Below, piece by piece: positions 19,197-28,843 of a DNA stretch of 64,000 nt; within the stretch, counting starts at the first letter, position 1, and every line of letters begins with the position of its first letter. The position numbers were made by a program, and so were the translations under genes. A model generated the notes under the pieces. That model was not told where the DNA came from, searched no databases, and worked only from the letters and a program-made list of their open reading frames with translations. Source of the DNA: JAKAIY01 sp963809385 (GTDB lineage Bacteria > Chloroflexota > Ktedonobacteria > Ktedonobacterales > JADMIN01); the NCBI GenBank assembly GCA_963809385.1, contig CAWEJL010000005.1:609766-673765 (forward strand), read 5' to 3'.

Positions 19197-20258
19197 ATGG
19201 CGGAGCGCGCGAAAACGGACGTCGGAGACGGCCCGCTCGAAGAGACCAACCGGCGCGACCCGCTGGAGCCGCGACCAGGGGACTACTACGCGGTACTCGG
19301 CGTCAGCGCTGCGGCCAGCCTGCCGGATATCAAGCGGGCGTATCACCGTGAAGCGAAACGTTGGCATCCCGACCGCTACGTGACCGCTGATCCCGCGCTC
19401 TACGCCCGCGCCGAGCGCCGCATGCGCCAGTTGACCGAGGCCTATCACATCCTCAGCGACCCTGAAGCCCGCGCCAGGTATGACGCCAGCCTGCGGGGCG
19501 ACTCCGCGCCCGCCGGAGCGGGCGGCGTGTCTTCCTCGATCGTCGGCGGCTTTACGGCTGGTGTCACCCACGACTGGAGCGCGGGTGAGCACGCCTCCCA
19601 CAACCCCAATGGCGCGGGCCAGTTCTTCGCCGCGCTGGCGGTCGTCGTCGGGCTGGCGCTGCTGGCGAACATCGTTGGTGGCCAATCGAGCAGTGATGCG
19701 CCAACCACGGTGATTCTGTTCGCACTGGTCGTGATCCTGGCGGTCGTCGCCGTACTGTTCATGGCGGACTCACCAACCTCGCGTTGGGCGTCGCGGGTGA
19801 TGGAGGGCGAGCCGCGCGGCTCTTCCGTCACGCCCCCGCGCCGGCCCGCGCCCCCGCCACCAGGCGCAGGAGCCGCCACATCGCCAGGCCCAGAGAATGA
19901 TGAGACGCGGTTCGAGCGGCTGGTCTCTGAGGCGCTGGCCACCGTGCCAAAAGAGTTCGCGCCCTATATGCGCAATATCGTCGTCGAAGTCGAGCCGGAG
20001 CCGAGCGAAGAGACACTCCGCCAGTCTGGCGTGCCGGAGGGCTACACGCTGCTAGGCCTCTATCGTGGCGTCCCGTTGCACAAGCGCGGCATCGCGGAGA
20101 CAGCGCCCGATGTCATCACCATCTTTCGCGGCCCCATCGAGCGACATTGTGGTGGCGACCCTGAGCGCATCCGCGAGCAGGTCCGCGCCACTACCCTCCA
20201 CGAGCTCGCGCACCACTTCGGCATCGATCACGAAGAGATGCCGGAGTGGGTCAAATAG
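19197..20258 (+). CDS. J-domain protein fused to a minimal zinc metalloprotease domain
   Basis: This is a 353-residue fusion. Residues about 29-95 form a J domain (DYYAVLGV, HPD at 57-59, YHILSDPEARARYD), which stimulates DnaK/Hsp70 ATPase. Two hydrophobic segments follow (about 142-163 and 172-192), then a proline-rich linker. The C-terminal domain of about 115 residues has FERLVSEALATVPKEFAPYM and ends in HELAHHFGIDH at 335-345, a HExxHxxGxxH zincin motif of the minimal metalloprotease (DUF1025, zincin_1) type. Both domains appear intact. A role in membrane-associated protein quality control is inference. The ATG is 58 bases past a purine-poor gap; the start is well placed before the J domain. 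Confidence 0.85.
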   Translation: MAERAKTDVGDGPLEETNRRDPLEPRPGDYYAVLGVSAAASLPDIKRAYHREAKRWHPDRYVTADPALYARAERRMRQLTEAYHILSDPEARARYDASLRGDSAPAGAGGVSSSIVGGFTAGVTHDWSAGEHASHNPNGAGQFFAALAVVVGLALLANIVGGQSSSDAPTTVILFALVVILAVVAVLFMADSPTSRWASRVMEGEPRGSSVTPPRRPAPPPPGAGAATSPGPENDETRFERLVSEALATVPKEFAPYMRNIVVEVEPEPSEETLRQSGVPEGYTLLGLYRGVPLHKRGIAETAPDVITIFRGPIERHCGGDPERIREQVRATTLHELAHHFGIDHEEMPEWVK

Positions 20259-20535
20259 CGGCGCCTCTCCGCGCATCGCGGGATCTACGCCATCACGCGC
20301 GGATAGACCACACCTCCATGCGAAAATGGCCAGCGCTATTTCCACTCAGGCGCGGGATAGCGCGCTGGACGATAACGGCATAATGGGGTATTGCGCGAAC
20401 CTACCTCGGAGACGTAAACATAAGTGAAGGGATATGCGCTCAAGGTTTGAGCCGTCCAATCTCTGCCAGCCACCCAGCCCGCCAGAACACCAACTCGCGT
20501 CCTCAGCAGCGCGCTCCCCGATAGAGGAGGTTTCT

Positions 20536-21036
20536 ATGTCCGCATCGTCTATCTCCCCGCCGTCCACGCTCTGGGACCCGCGTGATCCAAGCGCGCGCAC
20601 GCCTGTGATGCTCGCCAGTGATCTCGATGACGCCCTCCATGCGACACTCGCTGACCTGCTGGTGGATGAGGGATATCACGTATGTGTCCCACGCGATCCC
20701 GCTGAGGGGATGGCGCTGCTGCGCACAGGCGAATGCGGCGCCATCGTGATAGCGCCACTGCCACCCGAAAGCGCGACCAGCCCACACGGGTGGATCGCAG
20801 CCCTGGCCACCGCGCAATCCAGTGAACCCCTTATCGCCCTGCGGCTGCGGAAACGCTGCGCGCTGATTGGCCTGGCTAGCGGGATGGCCATCCACGAGAA
20901 CGGCTTCGTAGCATTCTCACCCCTCTGGGACCGCCTCGTGACGCGCTGGCGCGCCACCCTGAGTGTTCCCTGCGACTTGGACGCCCTCATCCGCACCATC
21001 GCCACCGCCTCCCAGCGTCTCCAATTCGTCGCCTGA
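20536..21036 (+). CDS. Degenerate receiver-like hypothetical protein
   Basis: This 166-residue protein starts at an ATG preceded by an excellent GAGGAGG five bases upstream. Its pattern (VMLASDLDDALHATLADLLVDEGYHVCVPRDP followed by GAIVIAPL, shown here in parts) resembles a CheY-like receiver fold, with an acidic pair replaced in part and no phosphoacceptor Asp after strand 3. It may be a pseudo-receiver. The C-terminal part reads DLDALIRTIATASQRL. Function unknown. Confidence 0.6.
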   Translation: MSASSISPPSTLWDPRDPSARTPVMLASDLDDALHATLADLLVDEGYHVCVPRDPAEGMALLRTGECGAIVIAPLPPESATSPHGWIAALATAQSSEPLIALRLRKRCALIGLASGMAIHENGFVAFSPLWDRLVTRWRATLSVPCDLDALIRTIATASQRLQFVA

Positions 21037-21171
21037 GCGCGCCGCTAGATTGCTGGCGACCCGCGCATGGACGCGCCACCACCGGACGACGACCGGGAAG
21101 GCATCCCGTACGTCTCCTCTCCGCGCGGTTTTCTCCAGGGCGCTACCCCAGGCGCCAAAACTCTCGTCGCG

Positions 21172-22542
21172 CTAGCCTGTCGCATGCTCCGAACGGCGCG
21201 CGTCCGCCCCATCCCGTATGTGAAGCGGTCCCTCCGCACTCCTACCCGCCCGCTGGGCGACAATAGCGGCGGAGGCGATCAACTGGGCGTCCGCCACTGT
21301 CACGCGGGGATGAGTGGGCAGGTTGATGAGATGCTCGGCGGCGGATTCAGCGCGCGGACACGACCCAGGCTGGTACCCGCCAGCGGCGAGCGAAGCGCCG
21401 TCTTCGAGCACGGATCTGAACCACAGCCCTGGCAGCGCGTAGCGGTTGACCGCACGCACAACCACATCGCGATCGTACGCCCATACGGGATAGCGGACGT
21501 ATGCCGGCCGCATGTGCGACGGTACCCGCGACACGGGGACATCATGCGCCACCAGCACGCGCTCATAGGTCTCCGCGATCATGCGCCGGTGAGCGAGGTT
21601 CTGATCGAGCGCACGGAGCTGGCGTATACCCAGCGCCGCCTGCGCGTTGCTGAGGCGGCGAAGGTATCCCTCCGGGCGCGCCCCGCGCTCCTCGTCGGGC
21701 GATGTTGGACGGGGAAGCGGAAGGCGGCGGCCCATCGCCTCGTATAGCGCGCGCATAGGCCGGTGGAGATGCGGGTCCATCAAAACGCGATAGAGCGCAA
21801 ACTTCAGCACAGAGCGGGCTACCTCGCGCCGCGAGGGCCACGCGCAACGCTCCTGGAACGCCCGCAAGCTCGCCGCCACCTCAGGATCGTCGGTGGTCGC
21901 CATACCGCCGAACGTCGTGGAAATGATCTTCGTCTCCTCGCTGCTGAAGAACGCCGCCTGCCCAAAGCTGCCCACCGGGCGGCCCCGGTACGTCGCGCCG
22001 AGGGCATGCACGCAGTCCTCCACCAGCGCCAGGCCATGCCGGCGTGCGAGCGCGAGCGCAGCGTCGAGGTCAGCCGGCACGCCAAACGTATGCTGCACGA
22101 GCAAGACGCGGGCGCGCGGAGTGATGAGCCGTTCGGCCTGGGCGAAATCCATGTTGTAGGAGCCGGGATCGCAGTCAATATAGACTGGTCGCGCGCCAAG
22201 GTAGCGGATCGCGTTCGCCACAACGATATGCGTGGGCGCTTGCAGCAGCACCTCGTCCCCTGGGCCTACGCCCAACGCCTGAAGGATGCCGTATAGTCCA
22301 ACCCGCCCATTCGCGAAGCTGAAGGCCCAGCGCACGCCGCTGCGCTGGGCAAAGGCGCGCTCATAGCCAGCGATGGCAGGCCCACGCGCCAGTCGGTGTG
22401 GCATAAGAAGCGCGCCAACCGCTGTGAGGCTGTCACGCCAGGTTGTCGTACCGCCGAGCAAGGCGATGTGGCGCCAGCGTGGGCCTTTCGGCGCCTGCGC
22501 CTGTGCGGGCTGGAAGGCGCGGTCGGTCGGTGTCTTGATCAT
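21172..22542 (-). CDS. DegT/DnrJ/EryC1/StrS-family PLP aminotransferase-like protein
   Basis: This 456-residue fold-type I PLP enzyme has the cofactor-binding regions FANGRVGLYGILQALGVGPG, APTHIVVANAIRYLG and LVEDCVHALGA, and the likely Schiff-base Lys in FFSSEETKIISTTFGG. Family members aminate or dehydrate nucleotide-linked keto-sugars for surface polysaccharides. The long C-terminal part includes PAYVRYPVWAYDRD. It is about 70-80 residues longer than the core family because of both termini. It is followed, with an 80-base gap, by a FemAB-like gene, so surface biosynthesis is plausible. Confidence 0.8.
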   Translation of the reverse strand: MIKTPTDRAFQPAQAQAPKGPRWRHIALLGGTTTWRDSLTAVGALLMPHRLARGPAIAGYERAFAQRSGVRWAFSFANGRVGLYGILQALGVGPGDEVLLQAPTHIVVANAIRYLGARPVYIDCDPGSYNMDFAQAERLITPRARVLLVQHTFGVPADLDAALALARRHGLALVEDCVHALGATYRGRPVGSFGQAAFFSSEETKIISTTFGGMATTDDPEVAASLRAFQERCAWPSRREVARSVLKFALYRVLMDPHLHRPMRALYEAMGRRLPLPRPTSPDEERGARPEGYLRRLSNAQAALGIRQLRALDQNLAHRRMIAETYERVLVAHDVPVSRVPSHMRPAYVRYPVWAYDRDVVVRAVNRYALPGLWFRSVLEDGASLAAGGYQPGSCPRAESAAEHLINLPTHPRVTVADAQLIASAAIVAQRAGRSAEGPLHIRDGADARRSEHATG

Positions 22543-22620
22543 TGGTGGCGCGGCTCCTGTTCACGTCGGGATCTCTGCGCATGATCGAACGAGCGGCGTA
22601 CTCTTCCCCTGACCACGCGC

Positions 22621-23727
22621 TCAGAAGTGACGGTGGGCCCAATCGCTCAGCAAAACCGTGGCAGTCAGCGGGAGATGCTTCCAGGTGGTGTGCAGCAGGT
22701 TTCCGGCCCAGCTATCCGACTCCATGATGCCAATCTCCACCTCGCTGGGGGCCGGGTAGTAGTATCGGTACAGCCAGTGCGGGGTTGCGCCCCACTTACT
22801 CTTGAAATCGGCGAGACTGGAGTGATCGCTGGTGACTTCGCCGAGGTCATAATGCTGGTAACCCGCCTCGCAGGCGTCGTGAATCGCCTTCCACTGCAAG
22901 GCGTCATTCGGGCGATAGACGAGGCCTTCCCTGCGCCGGCCGTTGAACGTGTAAAACACGGTCTTCCCATACATCAGGAACAGTGAACCCGCCAGAAGCT
23001 CGACGCCGCCCGCCGTGTGACGCTCCGCCAGAAGCAGCCGCAGCATTTTTTGAGGCCGCAGCTCACGCCAGACCAGCTCGAAGAAGTGGTAAGGACGTGG
23101 CGGCACGAAGTACCAGCGCATGGTATCGAGATAGACAGCGTACCACTGGCGCAGGTCAGCCTCAGATTCCGCCTCGCGCACCACGACGCCGAGGCGGGCG
23201 GCCTTCTTGATCGCCCACCGGAGCCGCGCCTGGTTGCGCCCACCGCCAAAACGGAGGTCATCCGGACGCGCAGGAAGATCAATCTGATACGACTGGCGCC
23301 AGCGTGCGCCGACAATGTCCTCTACGAGACCTGTGAGTGTATCTGAGGCGAGCTTGAATTGAAGCTGGGCGCCAGGAACGGCGCGGACGCGCTCGACCGC
23401 CGCGCTCAGGAGCGCGCTCGCGCTCTCAGCATCGTTGGTAAGCGGCCCTGCGAGCGGAGTCCGTGGCAGCGACGAGAAGCGATGCCCGGTGACCACGCCA
23501 TGCAGCGCAAAGAGCGGCAAGACGCCGCGAAGCTGGCCATCCCCATCCTCGCTGGCGAGATGGACCGGCTTGTAGTCGAAGGCCGCCTCCAGCGCGCGCA
23601 GCCACGCTGGGTGGTGAAAGACGAGCGCGTCGGGATGTGCGGAGACGAACCGCTCCCAGCGCGGGTCGGTGTTCGGATCAATGGAGACGATGCGCGAGGA
23701 GGTGTGGGAGGTCGAGGCGGTAGGCAC
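22621..23727 (-). CDS. FemAB-like/BioF2-type GNAT protein
   Basis: This 368-residue protein resembles FemAB-related acyltransferases (Acetyltransf_6 type): ALVFHHPAWLRALEAAFDY near residue 35, RWAIKKAARLGVVVREAES in mid-protein, and the second GNAT half with LVYRPNDALQWKAIHDACE and HYDLGEVTSDHSSLADFKSKWG. Such proteins act on cell-wall or exopolysaccharide precursors, and the exact substrate is not evident. The GTG at 23727 follows AAAGG at a workable distance. It lies upstream of the DegT-type gene in the same direction. Confidence 0.72.
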   Translation of the reverse strand: MPTASTSHTSSRIVSIDPNTDPRWERFVSAHPDALVFHHPAWLRALEAAFDYKPVHLASEDGDGQLRGVLPLFALHGVVTGHRFSSLPRTPLAGPLTNDAESASALLSAAVERVRAVPGAQLQFKLASDTLTGLVEDIVGARWRQSYQIDLPARPDDLRFGGGRNQARLRWAIKKAARLGVVVREAESEADLRQWYAVYLDTMRWYFVPPRPYHFFELVWRELRPQKMLRLLLAERHTAGGVELLAGSLFLMYGKTVFYTFNGRRREGLVYRPNDALQWKAIHDACEAGYQHYDLGEVTSDHSSLADFKSKWGATPHWLYRYYYPAPSEVEIGIMESDSWAGNLLHTTWKHLPLTATVLLSDWAHRHF

Positions 23728-24109
23728 GTGATGATGCCTTTCTACTCAAGATGTATCCTATGTTCGATCGGTAGCGTGACGCCGGGTCTCGCGCTCAAGA
23801 GAACGTTTCGCGATGCCCAGCTTCGAGGTGTTCAAGCGCGCCCACATCGCGGGAGCGTTTGTGGGCGCAAAGGGGAGGGTGATCCAGCGGAGAAGCCAAT
23901 GCCTGGGGCGCCATCGCCATTCTCCAGCCTCGGAGAAAACAAAGACGCAACACCCTCTGCCATCATACTCTAGCTAGCGCCGTATGGCGGGCACAGTCGC
24001 GTCACAGTTCGACTACCACGCTGCGTTCGTGTGGCGGAATTGTGATGCGCTCGCCGCGAGGAGTGGACAGGAGCAAGTAGACCCAGGCGCGCCTGCGCCA
24101 CGCTTCTCT
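23728..24109. other. Gene-free interval
   Basis: About 380 bases have no supported coding frame. The long plus-strand open frame that begins near 23984 is the shadow of the MFS gene on the other strand. The interval separates two minus-strand genes and would hold the promoter of the FemAB-like gene. Confidence 0.5.
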
Positions 24110-25459
24110 CTAGTCCGCTGTGGGTGGCGCATCCCATGCTACGGGCAGCGCCACCCCTTTACGGTCCCGTTTATGTTCCCGCACGAAGTGAGCAAGTATC
24201 ATCAGCGCAGAGGCGAGCGCCAGAAGCGTTACCAGCCCCCAGAAAACCACTATATATCCACCTGTGGCCTCATAAACCAACCCAGCGCCCAGCGGGGCAA
24301 GCGCTCGCGCCAGATAGAGGATGAACGCTACCGACCCATTGATATGACCGTAGTGCGCCGGGCCATAATACTCCGCCACGAGCGCGGCGCGCGCTGGCGT
24401 GACCGATCCAAAGCCTGCCCCGAACAGGATGATAAAGCCCGCGATGCCGGCGACGCCCGGCGCCAGCAGCAACAGGAGAAGCCCAATCATCTGCGAGAGG
24501 AAGATGCCACTAGCCACAAGGCTGCGCGGGAGCCAGTTCCCCATATGCGTCAGGATAGCCCGGCCGGGGAGCGCCGCTATCCCGACCATGCCGACGACAG
24601 CCGCCGCAGCGCCTGGGGGATAACCACTCGCTGTGAGGTATGGCACGAGATACACGAATATAGCGGTGACCGTCACGCCACTGCAGAAAAACGCGCCCGT
24701 GAGCAGCCAGAACGCCCCGTTGCTCACAGCGGTCCGCAGCGTCACACTCGGCTCGGCGCGTTCGGGCTCGCGGACCCCCGCCGCGCGCGATTGCTCGCCG
24801 TCAGGCGTAAGCCCCAGATCCTCTGGCCGACGCCGCAGTACGAGCGCATGGAGCGGAATCGTAAGAGCACCCACAATCACGGCCAGGCTTACCAGCGCGT
24901 CCCGCCATCCCTGAATCTGAACGAGCCACCCCGCCAATGGCACAAAGATGACGCTCGCAAAACCAGCGAAAAAGGTAAGCAGCGTCAACGCTTGCCCACG
25001 CTTGCGTCGAAACCAGGTAGCGACGACAAAAAACGCTGGCTCATACAGCACCGCGCCCATTGTAACGCCAATACCAGCCCAAATGAGATAGAAGTTCGTC
25101 AAATCCTGAACACGCGACCAGCCGACCAGAAGCGCGACCGCCGCAACCGATCCAGCGGTCATCACCAGGCGCGGCCCGTGGTGATCCAGCCAGCGCCCCA
25201 ACGGCAACCCGATGATGCCGGAGAGAAGTAACGCCAGGGAGAACGCTCCAGAGATGCTGGCGTTCGACCACCCCAACGCATCACGCATGGGATTGATGAA
25301 CACTGTGAAGGAGTAATACAGCGCGCCCCACGACGTAATTTCCGTCACGGACAACGCGATAACGAGGACCCATCCATAGTACAGTCCTCGCCAGGGCGCG
25401 TGCGGCGGCGCTGCCTGTCGCATATTTGCATCGGTTACCCGCTTACCGGTCAATTTCAT
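24110..25459 (-). CDS. MFS transporter (oxalate/formate or monocarboxylate carrier-like)
   Basis: This is an approximately 449-residue, 12-helix major facilitator protein. The first loop motif is GLPLGRWLDHHGPRLVMTAG, and the conserved WFRRKRGQALTLLTFFAGFA lies after helix 4. FGAGFGSVTPARAALVAEYYG and GYIVVFWGLVTLLALASAL lie in the second half. The pattern is closest to oxalate:formate/monocarboxylate-type MFS carriers, so an organic acid substrate is likely but unproven. The ATG at 25459 is preferred; 25423 is an alternative without a ribosome binding site. Confidence 0.82.
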   Translation of the reverse strand: MKLTGKRVTDANMRQAAPPHAPWRGLYYGWVLVIALSVTEITSWGALYYSFTVFINPMRDALGWSNASISGAFSLALLLSGIIGLPLGRWLDHHGPRLVMTAGSVAAVALLVGWSRVQDLTNFYLIWAGIGVTMGAVLYEPAFFVVATWFRRKRGQALTLLTFFAGFASVIFVPLAGWLVQIQGWRDALVSLAVIVGALTIPLHALVLRRRPEDLGLTPDGEQSRAAGVREPERAEPSVTLRTAVSNGAFWLLTGAFFCSGVTVTAIFVYLVPYLTASGYPPGAAAAVVGMVGIAALPGRAILTHMGNWLPRSLVASGIFLSQMIGLLLLLLAPGVAGIAGFIILFGAGFGSVTPARAALVAEYYGPAHYGHINGSVAFILYLARALAPLGAGLVYEATGGYIVVFWGLVTLLALASALMILAHFVREHKRDRKGVALPVAWDAPPTAD

Positions 25460-26365
25460 GCAACGCCCGCTCTTCTGATTCGGACTATACGTGGTAGAAA
25501 GTGTAGCATGAATCGCGGGCAAGGCCGCGAACACCTCCGTGGTTGCGGCGACACAAACGAGTGGTAGCGCTGATATACCAGGAAACCACACCCCACGATG
25601 CTATCGCCCACATCCACTCTCCCAGGAAATCCCCCAGATCATGTATATCAGCGGCTGCAGTACTAGACGGAAGAATGCGCTTGCTGTATACTTGGCGCAC
25701 ACAAGGCGCATAGCGACAGTAGCCAGGGAAATCGCGGTGAAAACCTTGTTGGCGCGCCTGCTCACGGCGCGCAGCAAGCATGATGTTATCGAGTTCAACA
25801 CAGTCATAACACGCGACATTCAGGCCACACTCATCGCCGGACCCACTCACGAGAGTGCTCATATTGTTCAAGGAGTGATCGGCGATCCGCTCGAGAATAC
25901 ACGCGCGACAACGCTTCAGCGGTGATCCCCGTTCTCCCGGTTTCTGGCGACCGGGCGCATAGTGAGTTGAAACCAAATTCTGATCTCGCGGAGATGGAAA
26001 CCCATCTTCCTCACATGAATGCCAAGGCTTCGAACTGTGAGGCCTTGGCGAGCGGACGGTGTTGAGTAGGTCTGCGCATCGCGGTCTACCCGTACGCGCA
26101 TGGCGCGGCCGGAGGCGCAGGAGCCTTGCGGCTCGGTGTATCGTCGAGTTGAGTTGGTCGCCTGGGAGGATCCAGGCGCCGATGCGGCGCCAAGGCCGTA
26201 GCGGGGGGAGATTTCCCGTCGTGGTAATCAATAACACCACGGATCGGGATCTCGATAAATCAAATCACATCGCTCCCGAGATGAGCGCGAAAAAGTGAGG
26301 AGGTGTAAGCCGCAGAACATCGCTGGGAAGGTCTTCGACCTTATCCTGCCCGCATTCTACAGAGC
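25460..26365. other. Long gene-free interval of lower GC
   Basis: About 900 bases are visibly less GC-rich than the flanks, with no coding region I can support. The longest frames (minus 25485-26240, plus 25539-25925) lack ribosome binding sites, family motifs and typical codon bias. It could contain a decayed gene, a non-coding RNA or a foreign insertion. Confidence 0.5.
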
Positions 26366-26394
26366 TTGAGATCGCGGGCGTGAGAATTTATCTT
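26366..26394 (+). promoter_or_regulatory. Sigma-70-type promoter of the ABC importer operon
   Basis: TTGAGA (-35, 26366-26371) and TATCTT (-10, 26389-26394) are separated by exactly 17 bases and lie about 200 bases before the substrate-binding protein start. The predicted leader of roughly 195 bases is long, but I recognise no known riboswitch in it. Confidence 0.55.
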
Positions 26395-26596
26395 AGTGTG
26401 ACGTATTCCTGATACCCACGCCATGGTTGATGGCCTGAGACCCCTCACGCATGGAGCCCAAGTGGCTGTCTGTGAGACAGCGCGTTTGCCCTGGATCGGC
26501 GCGGACCAGTGCTGTCCGCTAGGGAAACATTGGATGTGCGCATGGCGCGCTGAACGCCACGCAACCAGCCATCGCTATGAATGGATAGGGGGCGCA

Positions 26597-27859
26597 ATGT
26601 TGCAATCTAGACAACGAAAGTCTCGCGCGTTCATTCCGACGCTCATTGTAGCCGCGCTGGCGACCGCTACGCTGGCCGCTTGCGGAACCACCAGTGCGAG
26701 CTCCACAAGTGGCACGCTCGTCTTTGGCGCTCCGGTCTCGCTGACAGGGAGCCTATCGCATGAAGGCACAGATACCCTCAACGGGTATAACCTCTGGGCG
26801 GATCAGGTAAACGCTAACGGCGGCATCAAAGTCGGCAATACATCGTACCAAGTCAAGATCAAGTATTACGACGACGCCAGCAGCTCGCAGAAGAGCGCGC
26901 AACTCACTCGCCAGCTCATCACATCCGACAAGGTCAACTTCATGCTTGGCCCCTATGGCTCCGGCGCGACACTCACTGATGAGGTCATCGCGCAACAGTA
27001 CCAGGTCCCCATGGTAGAAGGCAACGGCGCCGCGCAAGCGATTTTCTCCAAAGGCAATTCGTACATCTTCGGCGTCCTCAGCCCAACGCCAGAATACGCC
27101 GGAACGATTCTCCGCGCCGCGCTCGCCCAACCGAACCCACCGAAAACGATCGCCATCATCAACGCCAACGACGCATTCTCGACTGAGGTGGCGACAGCGG
27201 CAAAAGCGTACGCCTCCAGCCATGGCATGACCGTCGTCTACACACAGTCCTATCCCGCGGACACGACCGATCTTACGGGCATCCTCACCCAGATCAAGAC
27301 GTCCGCCAATGGTGGCGCCCCTGACATGGTCCTTGGCTCAGGTCACGAAGACGAAGCGCTCACGACCTTGAAACAGGCCAAGCAGCTGGGCGTCAATCCC
27401 AAGCTCTGGGCATTTACCGTCGGCCCCGCGCTGCCCGACTTCATCACAACCCTTGGTGGTGACTCGAATGATGTCCTCGGCAGCTCGCAGTGGACGCCGC
27501 AGGTGAAGTATCAGGGAACGGATATCTTCGGCACACCGGCGAATTTCACCCAGCTCTACCAGGCCAAATTCAGCCAGGCGCCCTCGTACCAGGCGGCTGA
27601 GTCAGCGGCCTGCGGCCTGGCCTTCCAGGCCGCCATCGAGAAGGCTGGCTCGATTGATCCACAGAAGGTTCGTGACGCGTTGGCGGGCCTCAACATCACG
27701 ACATTCTACGGACCGATCCAGTTCAGCGCGAATGGTGAGAATAACGCGAAACCGATGGTGACGATCCAGATACAGAATGGGAAGGTCGTCACGGTCTACC
27801 CATCTGACGTCGCGAACGCGACGATGACCTATCCCACGCCGCCGTTCGGTCAGCGCTAG
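26597..27859 (+). CDS. Branched-chain amino acid-type ABC transporter substrate-binding lipoprotein
   Basis: This is a 420-residue periplasmic-binding-type protein (Peripla_BP_6, LivK/amide-urea type). A lipoprotein signal ends in the lipobox LAAC (TLAACGTT), so it is membrane-tethered. The mature part starts FGAPVSLTGSLSHEGTDTLNGY, typical of the family, followed by YYDDASSSQKSAQLTRQLI and FMLGPYGSGATL. It captures an amino acid, aromatic acid or other organic acid for the permeases encoded next. The ATG at 26597 follows ATAGGGGG. It is the first gene of a five-gene operon. Substrate cannot be read from sequence. Confidence 0.88.
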   Translation: MLQSRQRKSRAFIPTLIVAALATATLAACGTTSASSTSGTLVFGAPVSLTGSLSHEGTDTLNGYNLWADQVNANGGIKVGNTSYQVKIKYYDDASSSQKSAQLTRQLITSDKVNFMLGPYGSGATLTDEVIAQQYQVPMVEGNGAAQAIFSKGNSYIFGVLSPTPEYAGTILRAALAQPNPPKTIAIINANDAFSTEVATAAKAYASSHGMTVVYTQSYPADTTDLTGILTQIKTSANGGAPDMVLGSGHEDEALTTLKQAKQLGVNPKLWAFTVGPALPDFITTLGGDSNDVLGSSQWTPQVKYQGTDIFGTPANFTQLYQAKFSQAPSYQAAESAACGLAFQAAIEKAGSIDPQKVRDALAGLNITTFYGPIQFSANGENNAKPMVTIQIQNGKVVTVYPSDVANATMTYPTPPFGQR

Positions 27860-27962
27860 GCGCCGTTGGGCAACTTGACGCGTTGTGGCTTCTGTGTGGG
27901 CGCCCGCTCTCGCAGGAGCCACATGCGCAACTAACCATCTGGACTGGTCAACGGAGAGCGCT

Positions 27963-28829
27963 ATGGCGCAGTACATCGTCAACTGGCTCCTGCTCGGGTG
28001 TTTCTATACCGCGGTTGGCGTGGGATTCTCGCTGATCTGGGGCATCATGAACATCGTCAACCTGGCGCAGGGCTCGCTCCTCATTCTCGGCTCATACGCG
28101 GCGTACTGGGCATACACAACCCTGCACATCAATCTGTTCGTATGCATCATCGTCGCGATGGCGGCGCTGTTCTGCATTGGCTGGATCATCCAGTACGTGG
28201 CGATCAACCGGGTCATTCGCGCGCCTTTTCTGGTGACGTTCATGCTCACCTTCGGATTGGATCTGCTGATCGGCAACTTGCTCCAACTGAAGTTCACCGC
28301 AGACTATCGCGCCATCAGCACTCCGCTCTCCGATGTGGGTATCACCATCGCGGGAGCGCGTATCCCTTTACTCAACACATTAGTCGCGCTGATCGCTATC
28401 GCGCTCACCGCCGGGCTCAGCTTCTTCCTTACACGAACACGCATGGGCAACGCGATTCTGGCCGTGGGGATGGATCGTGACGCCGCTCGATTAATGGGCA
28501 TTAGCATCGCAAATATCTACGCGCTGACCTTCGCTATTGGCGCGGCCCTGGCGGGCGCAGCGGGAGCGATGCTGGCGATGACCCTGCAGTTCAGCCCGCT
28601 CTCCACGGGTCAGTACACACTGTTCGCATTCGTCATTGTGGCGCTCGGAGGCCTTGGAACTCCGTGGGCAGCGCTTGCGGGGGGCATGGCCTTCGCATTC
28701 GCGGAAGTGTTCGCGCCGCTGATTCCAAGCGTCGGTTATGGCCTGGACACAGCCATTGCATTCGCACTGCTTGTGCTGGTCCTGATCCTGCGCCCGAATG
28801 GCTTGCTTGGCAAGCCGTTCTACTCGTGA
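27963..28829 (+). CDS. Branched-chain-type ABC transporter permease (LivH family)
   Basis: This 288-residue inner-membrane permease has about eight hydrophobic helices. Family motifs include YTAVGVGFSLIWGIMNIVNLAQG at the N-terminus (quoted here without its last residues) and AALAGAAGAMLAMTLQFSP with FVIVALGGLGTPWAALAGG in the second half. The start follows GGAGAG at a good distance. It pairs with the LivM-type permease that begins 14 bases after its stop. Confidence 0.92.
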   Translation: MAQYIVNWLLLGCFYTAVGVGFSLIWGIMNIVNLAQGSLLILGSYAAYWAYTTLHINLFVCIIVAMAALFCIGWIIQYVAINRVIRAPFLVTFMLTFGLDLLIGNLLQLKFTADYRAISTPLSDVGITIAGARIPLLNTLVALIAIALTAGLSFFLTRTRMGNAILAVGMDRDAARLMGISIANIYALTFAIGAALAGAAGAMLAMTLQFSPLSTGQYTLFAFVIVALGGLGTPWAALAGGMAFAFAEVFAPLIPSVGYGLDTAIAFALLVLVLILRPNGLLGKPFYS

Positions 28830-28843
28830 GAGGAGCAACGCGC

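Noticed and set aside
23984..25231. 415-residue plus-strand frame
   Set aside because: It is a shadow of the MFS gene and has no hydrophobic or domain pattern of its own.
25485..26240. 251-residue minus-strand frame in the low-GC gap
   Set aside because: Cys/Arg-rich, aperiodic sequence without a family pattern; it overlaps a competing frame of equal quality.
26395..26596. Riboswitch in the importer leader
   Set aside because: The roughly 200-base leader does not show a consensus I can recognise; without a covariance search it is not supported.
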